A stretch of DNA of 64,000 nt from Cyanobacterium sp. Dongsha4 (GTDB taxonomy: Bacteria; Cyanobacteriota; Cyanobacteriia; Cyanobacteriales; Cyanobacteriaceae), in contig NZ_CP084098.1 of NCBI RefSeq assembly GCF_036345015.1, positions 3,175,326 to 3,239,325 on the forward strand, given 5' to 3'. Positions within the stretch are counted from its first letter, which is position 1. Every line of letters begins with the position of its first letter. The notes below the pieces were generated by a model that was not told the DNA's origin, made no database searches, and saw only the letters and a list, made by a program, of their open reading frames with translations. Positions 47,858 through 56,740 of this stretch are shown one piece after another. Both the position numbers and the translations under genes were made by a program.

Positions 47858-47928
47858 CCAAACTATTTCCACTATATAAACTCTTTTATCTGTTGAGTTT
47901 TAAGAGTTATCAGGTATCAGGTTGTTGA

Positions 47929-48014
47929 GGGTTCGAGGTTCGGGGTTCGGAGTTAAGAATTATTAATTATCAACTATTTACCTTTGCCCTTTGCCCTTTG
48001 CCCCTTGCCCTTTT
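47929..48014. repeat. Two heptamer arrays (GGTTCGG and CCTTTGC)
   Basis: 47929-47954 holds three copies of a GGTTCGG-type heptamer; 47981-48014 holds four to five copies of CCTTTGC. They fill most of the hisD-SDR spacer. A third CCTTTGC-type array lies near 57629-57650. Confidence 0.7.
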
Positions 48015-48160
48015 CGCTATTACTCATAGATGAAAAATTATCCTAAACTTAGGTTAGGTTAAGAAAAAGCAATCAATTTTAGGTTATTCAGAGAAAACTA
48101 AATTAAAACATCTTTAATGTTATAAATAGTTAATTTAATTCTTGACTTTATAAATTTTGA

Positions 48161-48910
48161 ATGGGTAAAAATATTTTAGTTATTGGTGGAAATAGGGGCA
48201 TTGGCGAAGGATTTGTTCATCAATTGATGTCTCGCTCTGATGTGGGAAGTCTTTTTGTTACTTACCGTTGTCGTGAAACTGCTCAAAATTTATTTAATCT
48301 TGTTGACTTATATCCCCAAAAAATTATTCCCCTTGAAGTTGATGTAACCCAAGAAGGTGCGATCGCATCTTCTTCAAAAACAATTCAATCTCATGTGGAC
48401 AAACTTCATTTAGTCATTAACTGTGTTGGCATTTTACACGAGGAAAACTTATTTCCTGAAAAGAGTTTAAAACATATCAATTCTGATAATTTACTCCGCT
48501 ACTTTCAAGTAAATACTATTCCCACTGCTTTATGGGCAAAACATCTCATACCCCTGTTTAAACACTCAGAAAAAACTATTTTTGCGATTATTTCTGCAAA
48601 GGTGGGTAGTATAGAAGATAATCGTCTCGGTGGCTGGTATGGCTATCGTACCTCGAAAGCGGCTTTAAATATGCTCATCAAAAATATTGCCATTGAATAT
48701 AATCGGATAGTCAAAAACACCATAGTGGTAGCCTTACACCCCGGTACAACCGATACCAATTTATCTCAACCTTTTCAAGCAAATGTATCCCCAGAAAAAT
48801 TATTTTCCGTTGAAAGATGCACTCAACAGTTACTATCCATAATCAATCATCTCACCCCAGAAAATAACGGTCAATTTGTAAATTGGGATGGTAATATTTT
48901 GCCTTGGTGA
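48161..48910 (+). CDS. Short-chain dehydrogenase/reductase (C-factor-like)
   Basis: 249 residues. The Rossmann loop is GGNRGIGEGF (about 8-17), the NAG-like motif is INCVGIL, and the catalytic YGYRTSK (Tyr-x3-Lys) lies near residue 166. The C-terminus (GTTDTNLSQPFQANVSPEKLFS) resembles the CsgA/C-factor and sniffer-type SDR branch. It should reduce or oxidise a small substrate with NAD(P)H; which one is unknown. Confidence 0.85.
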   Translation: MGKNILVIGGNRGIGEGFVHQLMSRSDVGSLFVTYRCRETAQNLFNLVDLYPQKIIPLEVDVTQEGAIASSSKTIQSHVDKLHLVINCVGILHEENLFPEKSLKHINSDNLLRYFQVNTIPTALWAKHLIPLFKHSEKTIFAIISAKVGSIEDNRLGGWYGYRTSKAALNMLIKNIAIEYNRIVKNTIVVALHPGTTDTNLSQPFQANVSPEKLFSVERCTQQLLSIINHLTPENNGQFVNWDGNILPW

Positions 48911-49033
48911 CACTGTATCCCTTCAAACGGCTTTGTTGCATGAATTAATAAATAGGGAATTTTGTTTCAACAGGTGCGATGTCAGCGAAGCTGCGGCACT
49001 GCTCGATCACACAACCCTTGTATTTATTTGTTG

Positions 49034-49219
49034 AGAGCTTCAACTAAGTTGTTTACTTTTACCATATTCTTCAATTTCTACCCAAGAGTCGGCACCACAA
49101 ATTACCGACAGAATTATTAATGCTACAATGTCAACTAATTTATGTTCAATTAAGTAACTGGTTCGTGGATCTTCAATATTTTCAAAATGTTTCCACAGGT
49201 ATGATTTCTCAGAAATCAC
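49034..49219 (-). pseudogene. ISAs1-family transposase N-terminal stub
   Basis: Translation on the minus strand from a GTG at 49219 gives FENIEDPRTSYLIEHKLVDI followed by VALIILSVICGADSWVEIEE and a stop at 49040. This is the conserved N-terminal domain of ISAs1/H-repeat transposases. Only about 60 of some 370 codons remain. The stop falls in GAGAGCTTCAACTAAG (49034-49049), 16 bases identical to the left end of the IS1 element at 55874, so two elements seem to have met here. Confidence 0.8.
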
Positions 49220-49297
49220 GGCTATTAATTCCCTCTATAATCTTTACTATATTACTTTCTCATAAATTTTTAGTATGCGTTTGCCCTGTATATTAAT

Positions 49298-49489
49298 ATG
49301 TGTTTTGCCATCATTAGCTTTGAAGATGTTACCGATGAAACCAAAGAAAATATCAGTAACTTTTTAGAGTGGTTTACTGTTCAGGGTTTTTATGCTGAAG
49401 CATTCACCTTTATTAAGGGTAGCTTCGATCGCACCGACAGTGAACATTTGCAGAATATTTGTTACTATGTTATCAACTTTAAAAATTAG
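49298..49489 (+). CDS. Small hypothetical protein
   Basis: 63 codons (MCFAIISFEDVTDETKENIS ...). The composition is protein-like and it carries a CGATCGC site, but there is no clear ribosome site and no family I know. It lies between the ISAs1 stub and the PBP gene, so it could be a fragment. Confidence 0.25.
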   Translation: MCFAIISFEDVTDETKENISNFLEWFTVQGFYAEAFTFIKGSFDRTDSEHLQNICYYVINFKN

Positions 49490-49539
49490 TATTTTGTAGA
49501 GTCAAATCAAGTAGTACAATTAGAAAATACAAGTGTTAA

Positions 49540-51768
49540 TTATAAGACTTTTTTCATATAATTACCCCATAATAAAGCCGCTTGAGAACTACTACTGTTT
49601 GTGGGAGAATTATCGTCATTACCTAGCCAAACTCCTGTCAAAATATTATTTTTTGGCACATAACCAATAAACCACAAATCAACTCCTTTATTCGTTGTGC
49701 CAGTTTTTCCTGCTTCCCGTTTCCCTAAATAAGCGATTCTACCAGTCCCTGAAATTGTGACCTGTTGTAACATTCTATTCATAGTTTCGGCTGTAGTTTT
49801 TTTTATCGCCTGTTTTTGCTCATCTCCATTTTCGTTAAAGCGATATACTTCCCGACAGGTAGTATGATTATCAAAATCTTCACAATCTCTACCATCCCGA
49901 ATTACCTTGATAGCATGGGGTTTTGACCAAATTCCCTCATTGGCAAAAGCAGTATAAGCCCCCGTAATTTCTAAAACGTTAACTTCATTCTGTCCCAATA
50001 TTAACCCCGGCACTGGATTTAAGGGAGATTCAACTCCTAACTTTTTTGCCATATTCACCACAGAAGATAAACCCACATCTTTGGCTACCCTCAAAGCCAC
50101 AGAATTTTCGGATTGGGCTAGGGCTTGAGTCATGTTTGTCGCACCTCCTGTTCTTTCACAGGCTTTATATTGAAATCCTTGCCATAGCAATGGTGCACAA
50201 GAATAGGTTTTAGAGGCACTTATCCCGCTCTCTAGGGCGGCTGAATAGGCAAATACCTTAAAAGTTGACCCCGGTTGTCTTTGGGCTTGAGTAGCTCGAT
50301 TAAACTGGCTTTCGTTGAAGTCTTTTCCTCCCACTAAGGCAATTATTTCTCCATTTTTACTATTTAAGGATGCGATCGCACCTTGGGAAAAGTTATGGGA
50401 TTTACCGTTGCTATCAATATGATTTTTGAGGCTTTCTTCAGCAATAGTTTGAATTTTGGGATTTAAACTGGTTTCAATAATAAAATCTCCCTCTTGGGTG
50501 AGATCATCCCCTAATAATTCTCTCATTTCTTGGAAAACGTAACTATAATAATAAGGGGCAATTACTTGAGATAAAGTTTGTCTAGCTTTGGGACTAATTT
50601 CAATGCGCGATCGTCTTGCTTGGGATGCTTCTTCATTACTTATCATGCCCAAATTTTGCATTCTGGCAATGACACGGTTACGTAAATTAACGGCGGTATC
50701 ATAGTCTTGCACGGGATTATAGGCATTAGGAGCAGGTAAAATTGCTACTAGAGTCGCTGACTCGTTGATGTCTAATTCTCTCGCTGACTTATCAAAATAA
50801 AATTGTGCCGCATCTTCAAAGCCATATAAATTGATACCCAAATACACCCGATTCATATAGGTTTTGAGAATCATATCTTTGCTGTAAACCGCTTCTAATT
50901 TCGTGGCTACAACCATTTCTCGCCATTTTCTTGCCAAATTATTTTCCCTACCCACCGCAGGATATAAACTTCTCGCTAACTGTTGAGTAATGGTACTTGC
51001 ACCTTGCCTTCCTCCTTCTTGATTCACTAATACTGCTCGAATAATACCAAGAGGATCAACGCCAAAATGCCAATAATAACGACTATCCTCAGAAGCAAGT
51101 AAGGCTTGGGGTAAATAAGGAGAAAATTCTTTGAGACTTTCTAATTCCCGATGGGGGGATTCTATACGAGGAGAAAGTAAAGTTTTACCATCTTCTGCAT
51201 AAACTACCGTTGAACCTCCTGTATGATCAGGAATAGGATGAACTTGGTATTGACTCCACTGCAAACTCATGAAACCTAATATCAACAATAAGCCCACACT
51301 GGTGCTAAGTAAACCATAACGAGCAAATAATACCCAGTTAGCAGGGGATTTATCGTAACGAATTTCGATCGCTTCTGCTAACTCTGGAGGTCCTAAAGTG
51401 ATAAGATCATTATGGAAAAGATTAAGGGATTGATAACGTTTGCCACCACAATATACCCCATTAGTGGAATTTAAGTCCTTAATAATAAACTGCTGAGGGT
51501 TATTTTCATCTCTTTCAATCACGCAGTGAGTTTGACTAATAATCGGACTGCGGATAACAATATCACAATTTTTACTACTACGTCCTATGATATAGCGATC
51601 GCCCAATAGAGGATATACTTGAGGTCTTTTTTCTTGACCATTTTTAACATGAATAGAGGGTACTTTTGCATTTGCCTTAAGCACGGGAAAATGTACTTGT
51701 GCCTGAATTGTTTGCCAAATCCCCGTAAATGCTTGAGAAAAAGAATTGCTATTTGATTTGTTACCCAT
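49540..51768 (-). CDS. Class A penicillin-binding protein with N-terminal FHA domain
   Basis: 742 residues. A cytoplasmic FHA domain (about 52-135: IIGRSSKNCDIVIRSPIISQ, then LNSTNGVYCGG) precedes one membrane segment (about 150-175). Next is a GT51 transglycosylase with catalytic Glu near 226 (SEDSRYYWHFGVD, GASTITQQLARSLYP). Last is the transpeptidase with GSTFK (Ser near 500), SENSV and KTGTT. It polymerises and cross-links peptidoglycan in the periplasm. The FHA domain binds phosphothreonine peptides and implies control by a Ser/Thr kinase, an architecture found in cyanobacterial PBPs. The gene stands alone. Confidence 0.95.
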   Translation of the reverse strand: MGNKSNSNSFSQAFTGIWQTIQAQVHFPVLKANAKVPSIHVKNGQEKRPQVYPLLGDRYIIGRSSKNCDIVIRSPIISQTHCVIERDENNPQQFIIKDLNSTNGVYCGGKRYQSLNLFHNDLITLGPPELAEAIEIRYDKSPANWVLFARYGLLSTSVGLLLILGFMSLQWSQYQVHPIPDHTGGSTVVYAEDGKTLLSPRIESPHRELESLKEFSPYLPQALLASEDSRYYWHFGVDPLGIIRAVLVNQEGGRQGASTITQQLARSLYPAVGRENNLARKWREMVVATKLEAVYSKDMILKTYMNRVYLGINLYGFEDAAQFYFDKSARELDINESATLVAILPAPNAYNPVQDYDTAVNLRNRVIARMQNLGMISNEEASQARRSRIEISPKARQTLSQVIAPYYYSYVFQEMRELLGDDLTQEGDFIIETSLNPKIQTIAEESLKNHIDSNGKSHNFSQGAIASLNSKNGEIIALVGGKDFNESQFNRATQAQRQPGSTFKVFAYSAALESGISASKTYSCAPLLWQGFQYKACERTGGATNMTQALAQSENSVALRVAKDVGLSSVVNMAKKLGVESPLNPVPGLILGQNEVNVLEITGAYTAFANEGIWSKPHAIKVIRDGRDCEDFDNHTTCREVYRFNENGDEQKQAIKKTTAETMNRMLQQVTISGTGRIAYLGKREAGKTGTTNKGVDLWFIGYVPKNNILTGVWLGNDDNSPTNSSSSQAALLWGNYMKKVL

Positions 51769-51958
51769 ATATCTTTAATAAGGAATTATTAATTAGAAAT
51801 TTGTAATTAGCTTTTATAAGTTAGTCACTATCGTTTTAAGAATACTTAATTAAATAGCTTAAGTAAGTAATGGCTTAAGTAAGTTCAAAAAATTTATGCC
51901 TCATTTTACCGAGACAATGACATTGGGACATGAATTATGAAGTTAACTATTCACAAAA

Positions 51959-52324
51959 TTAAGAAGCAATCTTAGTTTCCTTTTTAGTCAAACTTTCTTC
52001 TAACAATGAATTAATTAAACTATTTATACTTATATTCTCTTTCTGTGCCAATGTTTCTAAACGTTGGTATAAATTTTCAGGTATTTTTTGAAAAAAATTA
52101 TCATTATTTTTTCTACCACTAAAAGGTTTAGGAATAGGAAAACCAGTACTTTTTAAAGCATTAATTGTTTCTTGTAAAGCATCCAAACCGTTTTTCATTG
52201 CTTCCTCTGGAGTTTCACCGTCAGAAATACATTCATTAAAATCAGGGAAAGAGATTAAATAGCCACCACCTTCTTCTTCTGTTAATGGTTTTATTTCAAA
52301 GGGATATAACAATAAATTATTCAT
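51959..52324 (-). CDS. hicB: HicB-family antitoxin
   Basis: 121 residues. The N-terminal partial RNase H-like fold is seen in GGGYLISFPDFNECISDGET followed by PEEAMKNGLDALQETI. The C-terminal YQRLETLAQKENISINSLIN is a ribbon-helix-helix DNA-binding domain, which allows self-repression of the operon. It starts 4 bp after the hicA stop. HicB neutralises HicA. Confidence 0.88.
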   Translation of the reverse strand: MNNLLLYPFEIKPLTEEEGGGYLISFPDFNECISDGETPEEAMKNGLDALQETINALKSTGFPIPKPFSGRKNNDNFFQKIPENLYQRLETLAQKENISINSLINSLLEESLTKKETKIAS

Positions 52325-52328
52325 AACT

Positions 52329-52553
52329 CTAATTCTCTACAAAATTGATGAACTTTTTTATATAAATTGGCTTAATTGGACGATGTGCAGGTATTGGTAA
52401 TGTTTTTCCATCACTTCTAATAAAAACCACATGAGAAGTGCCTTTTTGTCTCCATTCTATACCATAAGTTTGTGCTACAGTTTTCACATTTTCAAGCCAC
52501 CAATTGTGAGGATTGAGTTTCATTTTTGCTAAAATTCTATCTACTTTACTCAT
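52329..52553 (-). CDS. hicA: HicA-family mRNA interferase toxin
   Basis: 74 residues forming the small dsRBD-like fold of HicA. The catalytic histidine lies in GTSHVVFIRSDG, followed by PIPAHRPIKPIYIKKFINF. HicA cleaves mRNA independent of ribosomes. It is the first gene of the pair, directly upstream of hicB. The N-terminus (about 20 residues) is slightly longer than in minimal HicA proteins. Confidence 0.88.
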   Translation of the reverse strand: MSKVDRILAKMKLNPHNWWLENVKTVAQTYGIEWRQKGTSHVVFIRSDGKTLPIPAHRPIKPIYIKKFINFVEN

Positions 52554-52744
52554 TAATTAATATTTTGAGAATAGGTCGCTATCTTTGTTCAAGATACAAT
52601 CAGTTTATCTATTTTTTCGTACATATCTCTCAATCTCAGATCTTGCATCTAGCTAAAAATGGAATGATGAAGATAGGGAAAAGTTAATAGGTAAAGGTTT
52701 GAGTTAGTTTTTAGAATTAATAAAAAAGGAAAGTTTAATGCGTT

Positions 52745-53725
52745 TTAGCTTAGAGATAAATATGTTATAGAAAATATTAAAACTCCTAATAATAACCATA
52801 ATAAAAAACAAGAACGAGTTAAAAATAAAGCCTTTTTAATTACTTTTTCATCAATTTCTCTTTCAGGCTTTCCCAACAAAGGTTTAAACTTTTTCACCCC
52901 TTGATAACTATTTTCACCTCCCAATTGCACCTTCAAAATAACAGCATAAATACCTTCACTCCAACCAGAATTAGGGCTAGGGTCTTGTATGGCATATTTT
53001 CGACATTCTTTCATGTTATAAATAGGATTTAAAGAAATCAAGCCTAAAGTTAACACTGTTAAACGACAAGGCAACCATGTTATATAGTCTTCCAATTTCG
53101 CGCTAAACCAGCCTATATCTTGATATGGTTCTCTTTTATAACCTATCATTGAGTCTAAGGTGCTTAATGTTTTATATGCGATCGCACTTGGTACACAACC
53201 AACTATAGGAATAAAACTTCCCAACAAAGCATAAAATAAGGGTGCAGTAACTCCATCAGTAGCATTTTCCGACACGGTTTCTAAAACTGCCCGATAAATT
53301 TCCTCAGTGGATAAATTATCTGTATCCCTACCCACATAAAAACTGAGACGATGTCTAGCTTCGGATAAATTATTCTCTTTTAAAGCCGATAAAACATCTT
53401 CCGCCGCATCTGATAGGCTTCTACCTGCAAAACAACTAGCTAATAAGATAACTTGAAAGACAAACCCCAACCAAAAATTAACTCTTGATAGTAAATAGAT
53501 AATTAACCAAGTAATTACCCCACTACCCAAAACCAAAACTAAGCCCAAAATAACTCCTGCTATTTTCCTAACAGTTTTATTCTCAGTTTGGTGAATGACA
53601 AAATTAACCGATTTTTGGATTATCCAACCTATCAACTGCACAGGATGAAACCAATTTTTCGGATCGCCGATAAGATAGTCTAAGATAGAAGCCAACCAAA
53701 TAATGGTCATAAATTTAATTAGCAA
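52745..53725 (-). CDS. cbiB: Adenosylcobinamide-phosphate synthase
   Basis: 326 residues with about five membrane segments. The family motifs are visible: DYLIGDPKNWFHPVQLIGW, AEDVLSALKENNLSEARHRLSFYVGRDT, SENATDGVTAPLFYALLG and YKTLSTLDSMIGYK. It joins cobyrinic acid with aminopropanol (phosphate) in cobalamin or pseudocobalamin synthesis. It is also called CobD. No other cobalamin gene lies nearby. Confidence 0.93.
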   Translation of the reverse strand: MLIKFMTIIWLASILDYLIGDPKNWFHPVQLIGWIIQKSVNFVIHQTENKTVRKIAGVILGLVLVLGSGVITWLIIYLLSRVNFWLGFVFQVILLASCFAGRSLSDAAEDVLSALKENNLSEARHRLSFYVGRDTDNLSTEEIYRAVLETVSENATDGVTAPLFYALLGSFIPIVGCVPSAIAYKTLSTLDSMIGYKREPYQDIGWFSAKLEDYITWLPCRLTVLTLGLISLNPIYNMKECRKYAIQDPSPNSGWSEGIYAVILKVQLGGENSYQGVKKFKPLLGKPEREIDEKVIKKALFLTRSCFLLWLLLGVLIFSITYLSLS

Positions 53726-53832
53726 TGACGATAAAGCAACGAGTAAAGGTAATTAATTAGTTACCCCCCAATACCCCAATACCCTAAGCCCCTATTTCCT
53801 CCTCATCCCTTAAAACCTCAAACTCCTAACTC

Positions 53833-54960
53833 TTACCCTATGCCCACTGCTTGAGATAAATTATCTAAGCCCTTTTCTTTCAACTTTTGGCTTAATCCCT
53901 GTAAAATATCGGGTACAATCCAAGGACCTTGATAAACCCAACCACTATAGAATTGTAGTAAAGTAGCCCCGGCGGTGATTTTTTCCCAAGCGGATTCAGT
54001 GTCAAAAACCCCTCCCACCCCGATAATGGGTAATTTTCCCTCTGTTTCTCGATAAATAAAGCGAATTACTTCGGTTGAGCGTTGTCTTAAGGGTAAACCA
54101 CTGATTCCCCCTGCTTCTTCGGTGATTGGCTTTCCTGTTTCATTTAATATTTTTGTTTGTAATCCTTCTTTTTTGATGGTTGTATTAGTTGCAATTAATC
54201 CTGAAAGTTGATATTGCTGAGATACCTTGATAATTGACTTAATTTGCTCATTTTCTAGGTCTGGGGCGATTTTAACTAAAATTGGTTTTTCTCCCTGATT
54301 ATGGCTTTGCAAAGTGTCTAAGATTGGCTCTAATTGTTCTCCTCCCTGAAGCGATCGCAATCCTGGCGTATTAGGAGAACTTACATTAATTACAAAATAA
54401 TCAGCATGGGCTTTTAAGACCTGAAAACTTTTTAAATAGTCTTCTTTTGCGTCATTTAACTCTGTTATTTTCGATTTACATAGGTTTATCCCGATAGGAA
54501 TAGTTCTTTCTTGTTTTTGCCACGTTTCTTGTAACCTAAGTGCGATCGCCTCTGCTCCTTGATTATTTGCCCCCATACGATTTAATAAAGCCTTATCCGC
54601 AGGTAAACGAAACATCCGAGGCTTAGGATTACCCCCCTGACTATGGTAAGTAACAGCCCCCAACTCGGCAAAACTAAAACCAAAACTAGACCAAATTCCA
54701 GCCCCCTGCGCATTTTTATCAAATCCCGGCGCTAAACCTAAAGGATGAGCAAAATTAAAATTCCAGAGAGACTGAGAAAGATGAGGATAATTAACGCAAA
54801 AAGAATTTTCTAACTGTTGAATAGTCCATCTCCCCCAAGTTTTATCTCGTTGAGATTGAATCGTATGAAGAATATTAAGGGCTTGATTGTGAGCAGACTC
54901 TGGATTTCCCTTTAAACTAGCAAAAAAAAGTGGATAAAACGGTTTAAAAAGATTAAGCAT
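53833..54960 (-). CDS. pyrD: Quinone-dependent dihydroorotate dehydrogenase
   Basis: 375 residues, class 2 length. Motifs: [20 protein letters not shown] (flavin), the [20 protein letters not shown] segment, [14 protein letters not shown] with the catalytic serine region, and IIGVGGVF near the FMN phosphate site. The N-terminal helices ([20 protein letters not shown]) suit membrane docking. It oxidises dihydroorotate to orotate in pyrimidine synthesis, passing electrons to quinone. Confidence 0.95.
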   Translation of the reverse strand: MLNLFKPFYPLFFASLKGNPESAHNQALNILHTIQSQRDKTWGRWTIQQLENSFCVNYPHLSQSLWNFNFAHPLGLAPGFDKNAQGAGIWSSFGFSFAELGAVTYHSQGGNPKPRMFRLPADKALLNRMGANNQGAEAIALRLQETWQKQERTIPIGINLCKSKITELNDAKEDYLKSFQVLKAHADYFVINVSSPNTPGLRSLQGGEQLEPILDTLQSHNQGEKPILVKIAPDLENEQIKSIIKVSQQYQLSGLIATNTTIKKEGLQTKILNETGKPITEEAGGISGLPLRQRSTEVIRFIYRETEGKLPIIGVGGVFDTESAWEKITAGATLLQFYSGWVYQGPWIVPDILQGLSQKLKEKGLDNLSQAVGIG

Positions 54961-55184
54961 AGTAATAATATTTTGAGGTTTTTTATTAAAGTTTATTTAA
55001 CTTAATTAACCATTGAGAAAAAGTTGAGATATGTTAAGCAATAGTTAAATAAATCTAAAACGTAAACTGAATAAAAATACAAGTTGATCTTGAATATAAC
55101 TGGTTTTTAGCTCAAAAAGCCTTGATCCCAAGTAAGTAATAATAAGGAAAGATAAAAACAACCGATAAATTTTACCTTAAAAAG

Positions 55185-55478
55185 ATGACACATAATAACC
55201 AATGTACTTCAGCTTGTCGATACTGTCGATTTTATTCTCCAGAAGGGAGACGAGGGGGAATGTGTTCTCAGCTAGGAGTTTCCGTGAAAGCTCATTGGAA
55301 ATCATGCCATTTTGCATCCCCTGTTTTCGACAATAATTGGCAACCTTTACCAGATATTGCTTTGCTAGAAAAATCATTTTCTTTAGGATGTGCAACTCCT
55401 CAAGTTAATTTTACTATTGAACCTAACAAGGTGACGGAAAGTCATGTTAATTCCACAGAAGAAATTGTTTCTAATTAG
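55185..55478 (+). CDS. Cysteine-rich small protein of unknown function
   Basis: 97 residues. Five cysteines fall in the first 45: Cys7, Cys11, Cys14 (CTSACRYC, a CX3CX2C spacing), Cys27 and Cys41. The rest (WQPLPDIALLEKSFSLGCAT) is less distinctive, with one more cysteine. The spacing suits a zinc or iron-sulfur site. CX3CX2C also marks radical-SAM enzymes, but the protein is far too short for that fold. I recall similar small proteins in cyanobacteria, without a role. Confidence 0.6.
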   Translation: MTHNNQCTSACRYCRFYSPEGRRGGMCSQLGVSVKAHWKSCHFASPVFDNNWQPLPDIALLEKSFSLGCATPQVNFTIEPNKVTESHVNSTEEIVSN

Positions 55479-55559
55479 TTTGATTTTATTTACAGCAAGT
55501 TGAAATCTAACCAATAACCATATTGAGAAAAAAAGGGAGTAAAAAGAATTATTTTACAG

Positions 55560-55688
55560 TTATTTATCTGATAACAAAATGCTGTAAATTTCGGCGAAAC
55601 TTTTGGCATTATCTTTCCAGTGTTTATTGTCAAAACTAGAGTATTTTAGTCTGCTGATTCGATGAAAAAGATAGTCAACTATTCTCAT
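55560..55688 (-). CDS. Putative 42-residue protein (second of a small ORF pair)
   Basis: The minus-strand frame from the ATG at 55688 to the TAA at 55560 gives MRIVDYLFHRISRLKYSSFD followed by a stretch ending SFAEIYSILLSDK. Composition is mixed and protein-like. It begins 12 bp after the stop of the ORF at 55701. I do not recognise it; it may be a real small protein or the tail of a lost gene. Confidence 0.4.
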   Translation of the reverse strand: MRIVDYLFHRISRLKYSSFDNKHWKDNAKSFAEIYSILLSDK

Positions 55689-55700
55689 CAACTTATTTGA

Positions 55701-55811
55701 TTATTTATTCATTGTATTAACCCCTTGAAACAACATCACTAAACCAGCAATAACAATTACAAGGGCAATAATTCCTAAAATTAAGTCTAATTGGCTATTA
55801 TCTATCATCAT
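55701..55811 (-). CDS. Putative 36-residue single-span membrane peptide
   Basis: The minus-strand frame from the ATG at 55811 (or 55808) gives MMIDNSQLDLILGIIALVIV followed by IAGLVMLFQGVNTMNK. A polar N-terminus, one clean membrane span and a polar tail resemble the small subunits of photosynthetic complexes, but it matches none that I know. The IS1 insertion ends 62 bp upstream. No strong ribosome site is seen. Confidence 0.4.
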   Translation of the reverse strand: MMIDNSQLDLILGIIALVIVIAGLVMLFQGVNTMNK

Positions 55812-55865
55812 CAATATAATATTTAAAATATTTAAAGGGTAAAAAGTTTTTTGCTTATTATTAAA

Positions 55866-56671
55866 TAATTTTCGAGAGCTTCAACTAAGTAATGTTAGTC
55901 TTTGATTTATTAACGAATCGATCGTTCCATTTACTCTAAATTTTGCAAATAGTCCCATTGTTAAATCCACCATTTCTATTGATTTTGATACTACTTTTGT
56001 TTTTCTATGAAAGCGAGCAAACCAATGACGATTATCGGAATTATTTCTTTCTATGGCTATAGTTTCGCTTTTTGTCATCACATGATACGCATCTGGATGT
56101 TTAGATAATAACTCTTGGTACGGTTTCCAATCATCAGTACAGTAGACTGTTACATCCCATTTTAGTAATCTAATTAAAAGTTTTTTGAGGGTTTCACTAT
56201 CACGCTTTCCCAATTCCCAGTCGATAAGTCTGTTAGTATTACGGTCATAAGCTTTCCAGATCCATAACTTGTTTTTTTTGACTCTATAAAATGCCAAAGT
56301 TCATCTAGTTCCACAACCACCGCTTCGCAGGGTTCAGGCTTTTCATAATTTTCTAGTGCCAAAGCTCTAATCCAATTTAAAATAGTCTGAGCAGAAACAT
56401 TGAGAAGCTTTGCGATCGAATTCATAGACATTCCACTGCAATACAGAATTGCTGTTTCTAGTTTCATCCACATAGGTTTACCTCGATCAATCTTATCAGT
56501 GGTGAACTGATAGTTACAGTGCTTACATTTAAACCTTTGTTGACCACGAGCAAAACCGTTTTTGATGATTTTAGTATTATGACATCGAGGGCATTGATGA
56601 GACATGGTTAATTAATGATGATAGGATCAGTCTATATCATAACATTACTTAATTGATACTCTCTAATTTTC
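55866..56671 (-). mobile_element. IS1-family insertion sequence with 8-bp target duplication
   Basis: The element spans 55874-56663 (790 bp). Its 24-bp inverted ends (GAGAGCTTCAACTAAGTAAT... at left, the complement ...ATTACTTAATTGATACTCTC at right) match at 21 of 24 positions. TAATTTTC directly flanks both sides (55866-55873 and 56664-56671), a perfect target duplication. Both transposase frames are open. It lies between menB and the small ORF pair. Confidence 0.9.
55881..56605 (-). CDS. IS1-type transposase (InsA/InsB by frameshift)
   Basis: Two overlapping frames. InsA frame, 56605-56174: zinc-ribbon CPRCHNTKIIKNG ... FKCKHCNYQF and a helix-turn-helix (MNSIAKLLNVSAQTILNWIR), then the first catalytic aspartate region VELDELWHF. 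InsB frame, 56297-55881: WIWKAYDRNT, VYCTDDWKPY and IERNNSDNRHWFARFHRKTK with the IS1 His-Arg-Lys. The frames differ by -1 and meet at A8C (complement of T run 56272-56279), the classic IS1 slippery site. The fused product would be about 240 residues. It looks functional. Confidence 0.9.
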
Positions 56672-56740
56672 TTTTTCCTCTTCCCTCTTTCCTGCCTAAA
56701 CCAATAATTTACATAATCACAATGAGAGAGTCATAATTAA

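Noticed and set aside
55185-55478. Radical-SAM enzyme call from CX3CX2C
   Set aside because: The protein has only 97 residues and cannot hold the radical-SAM barrel.
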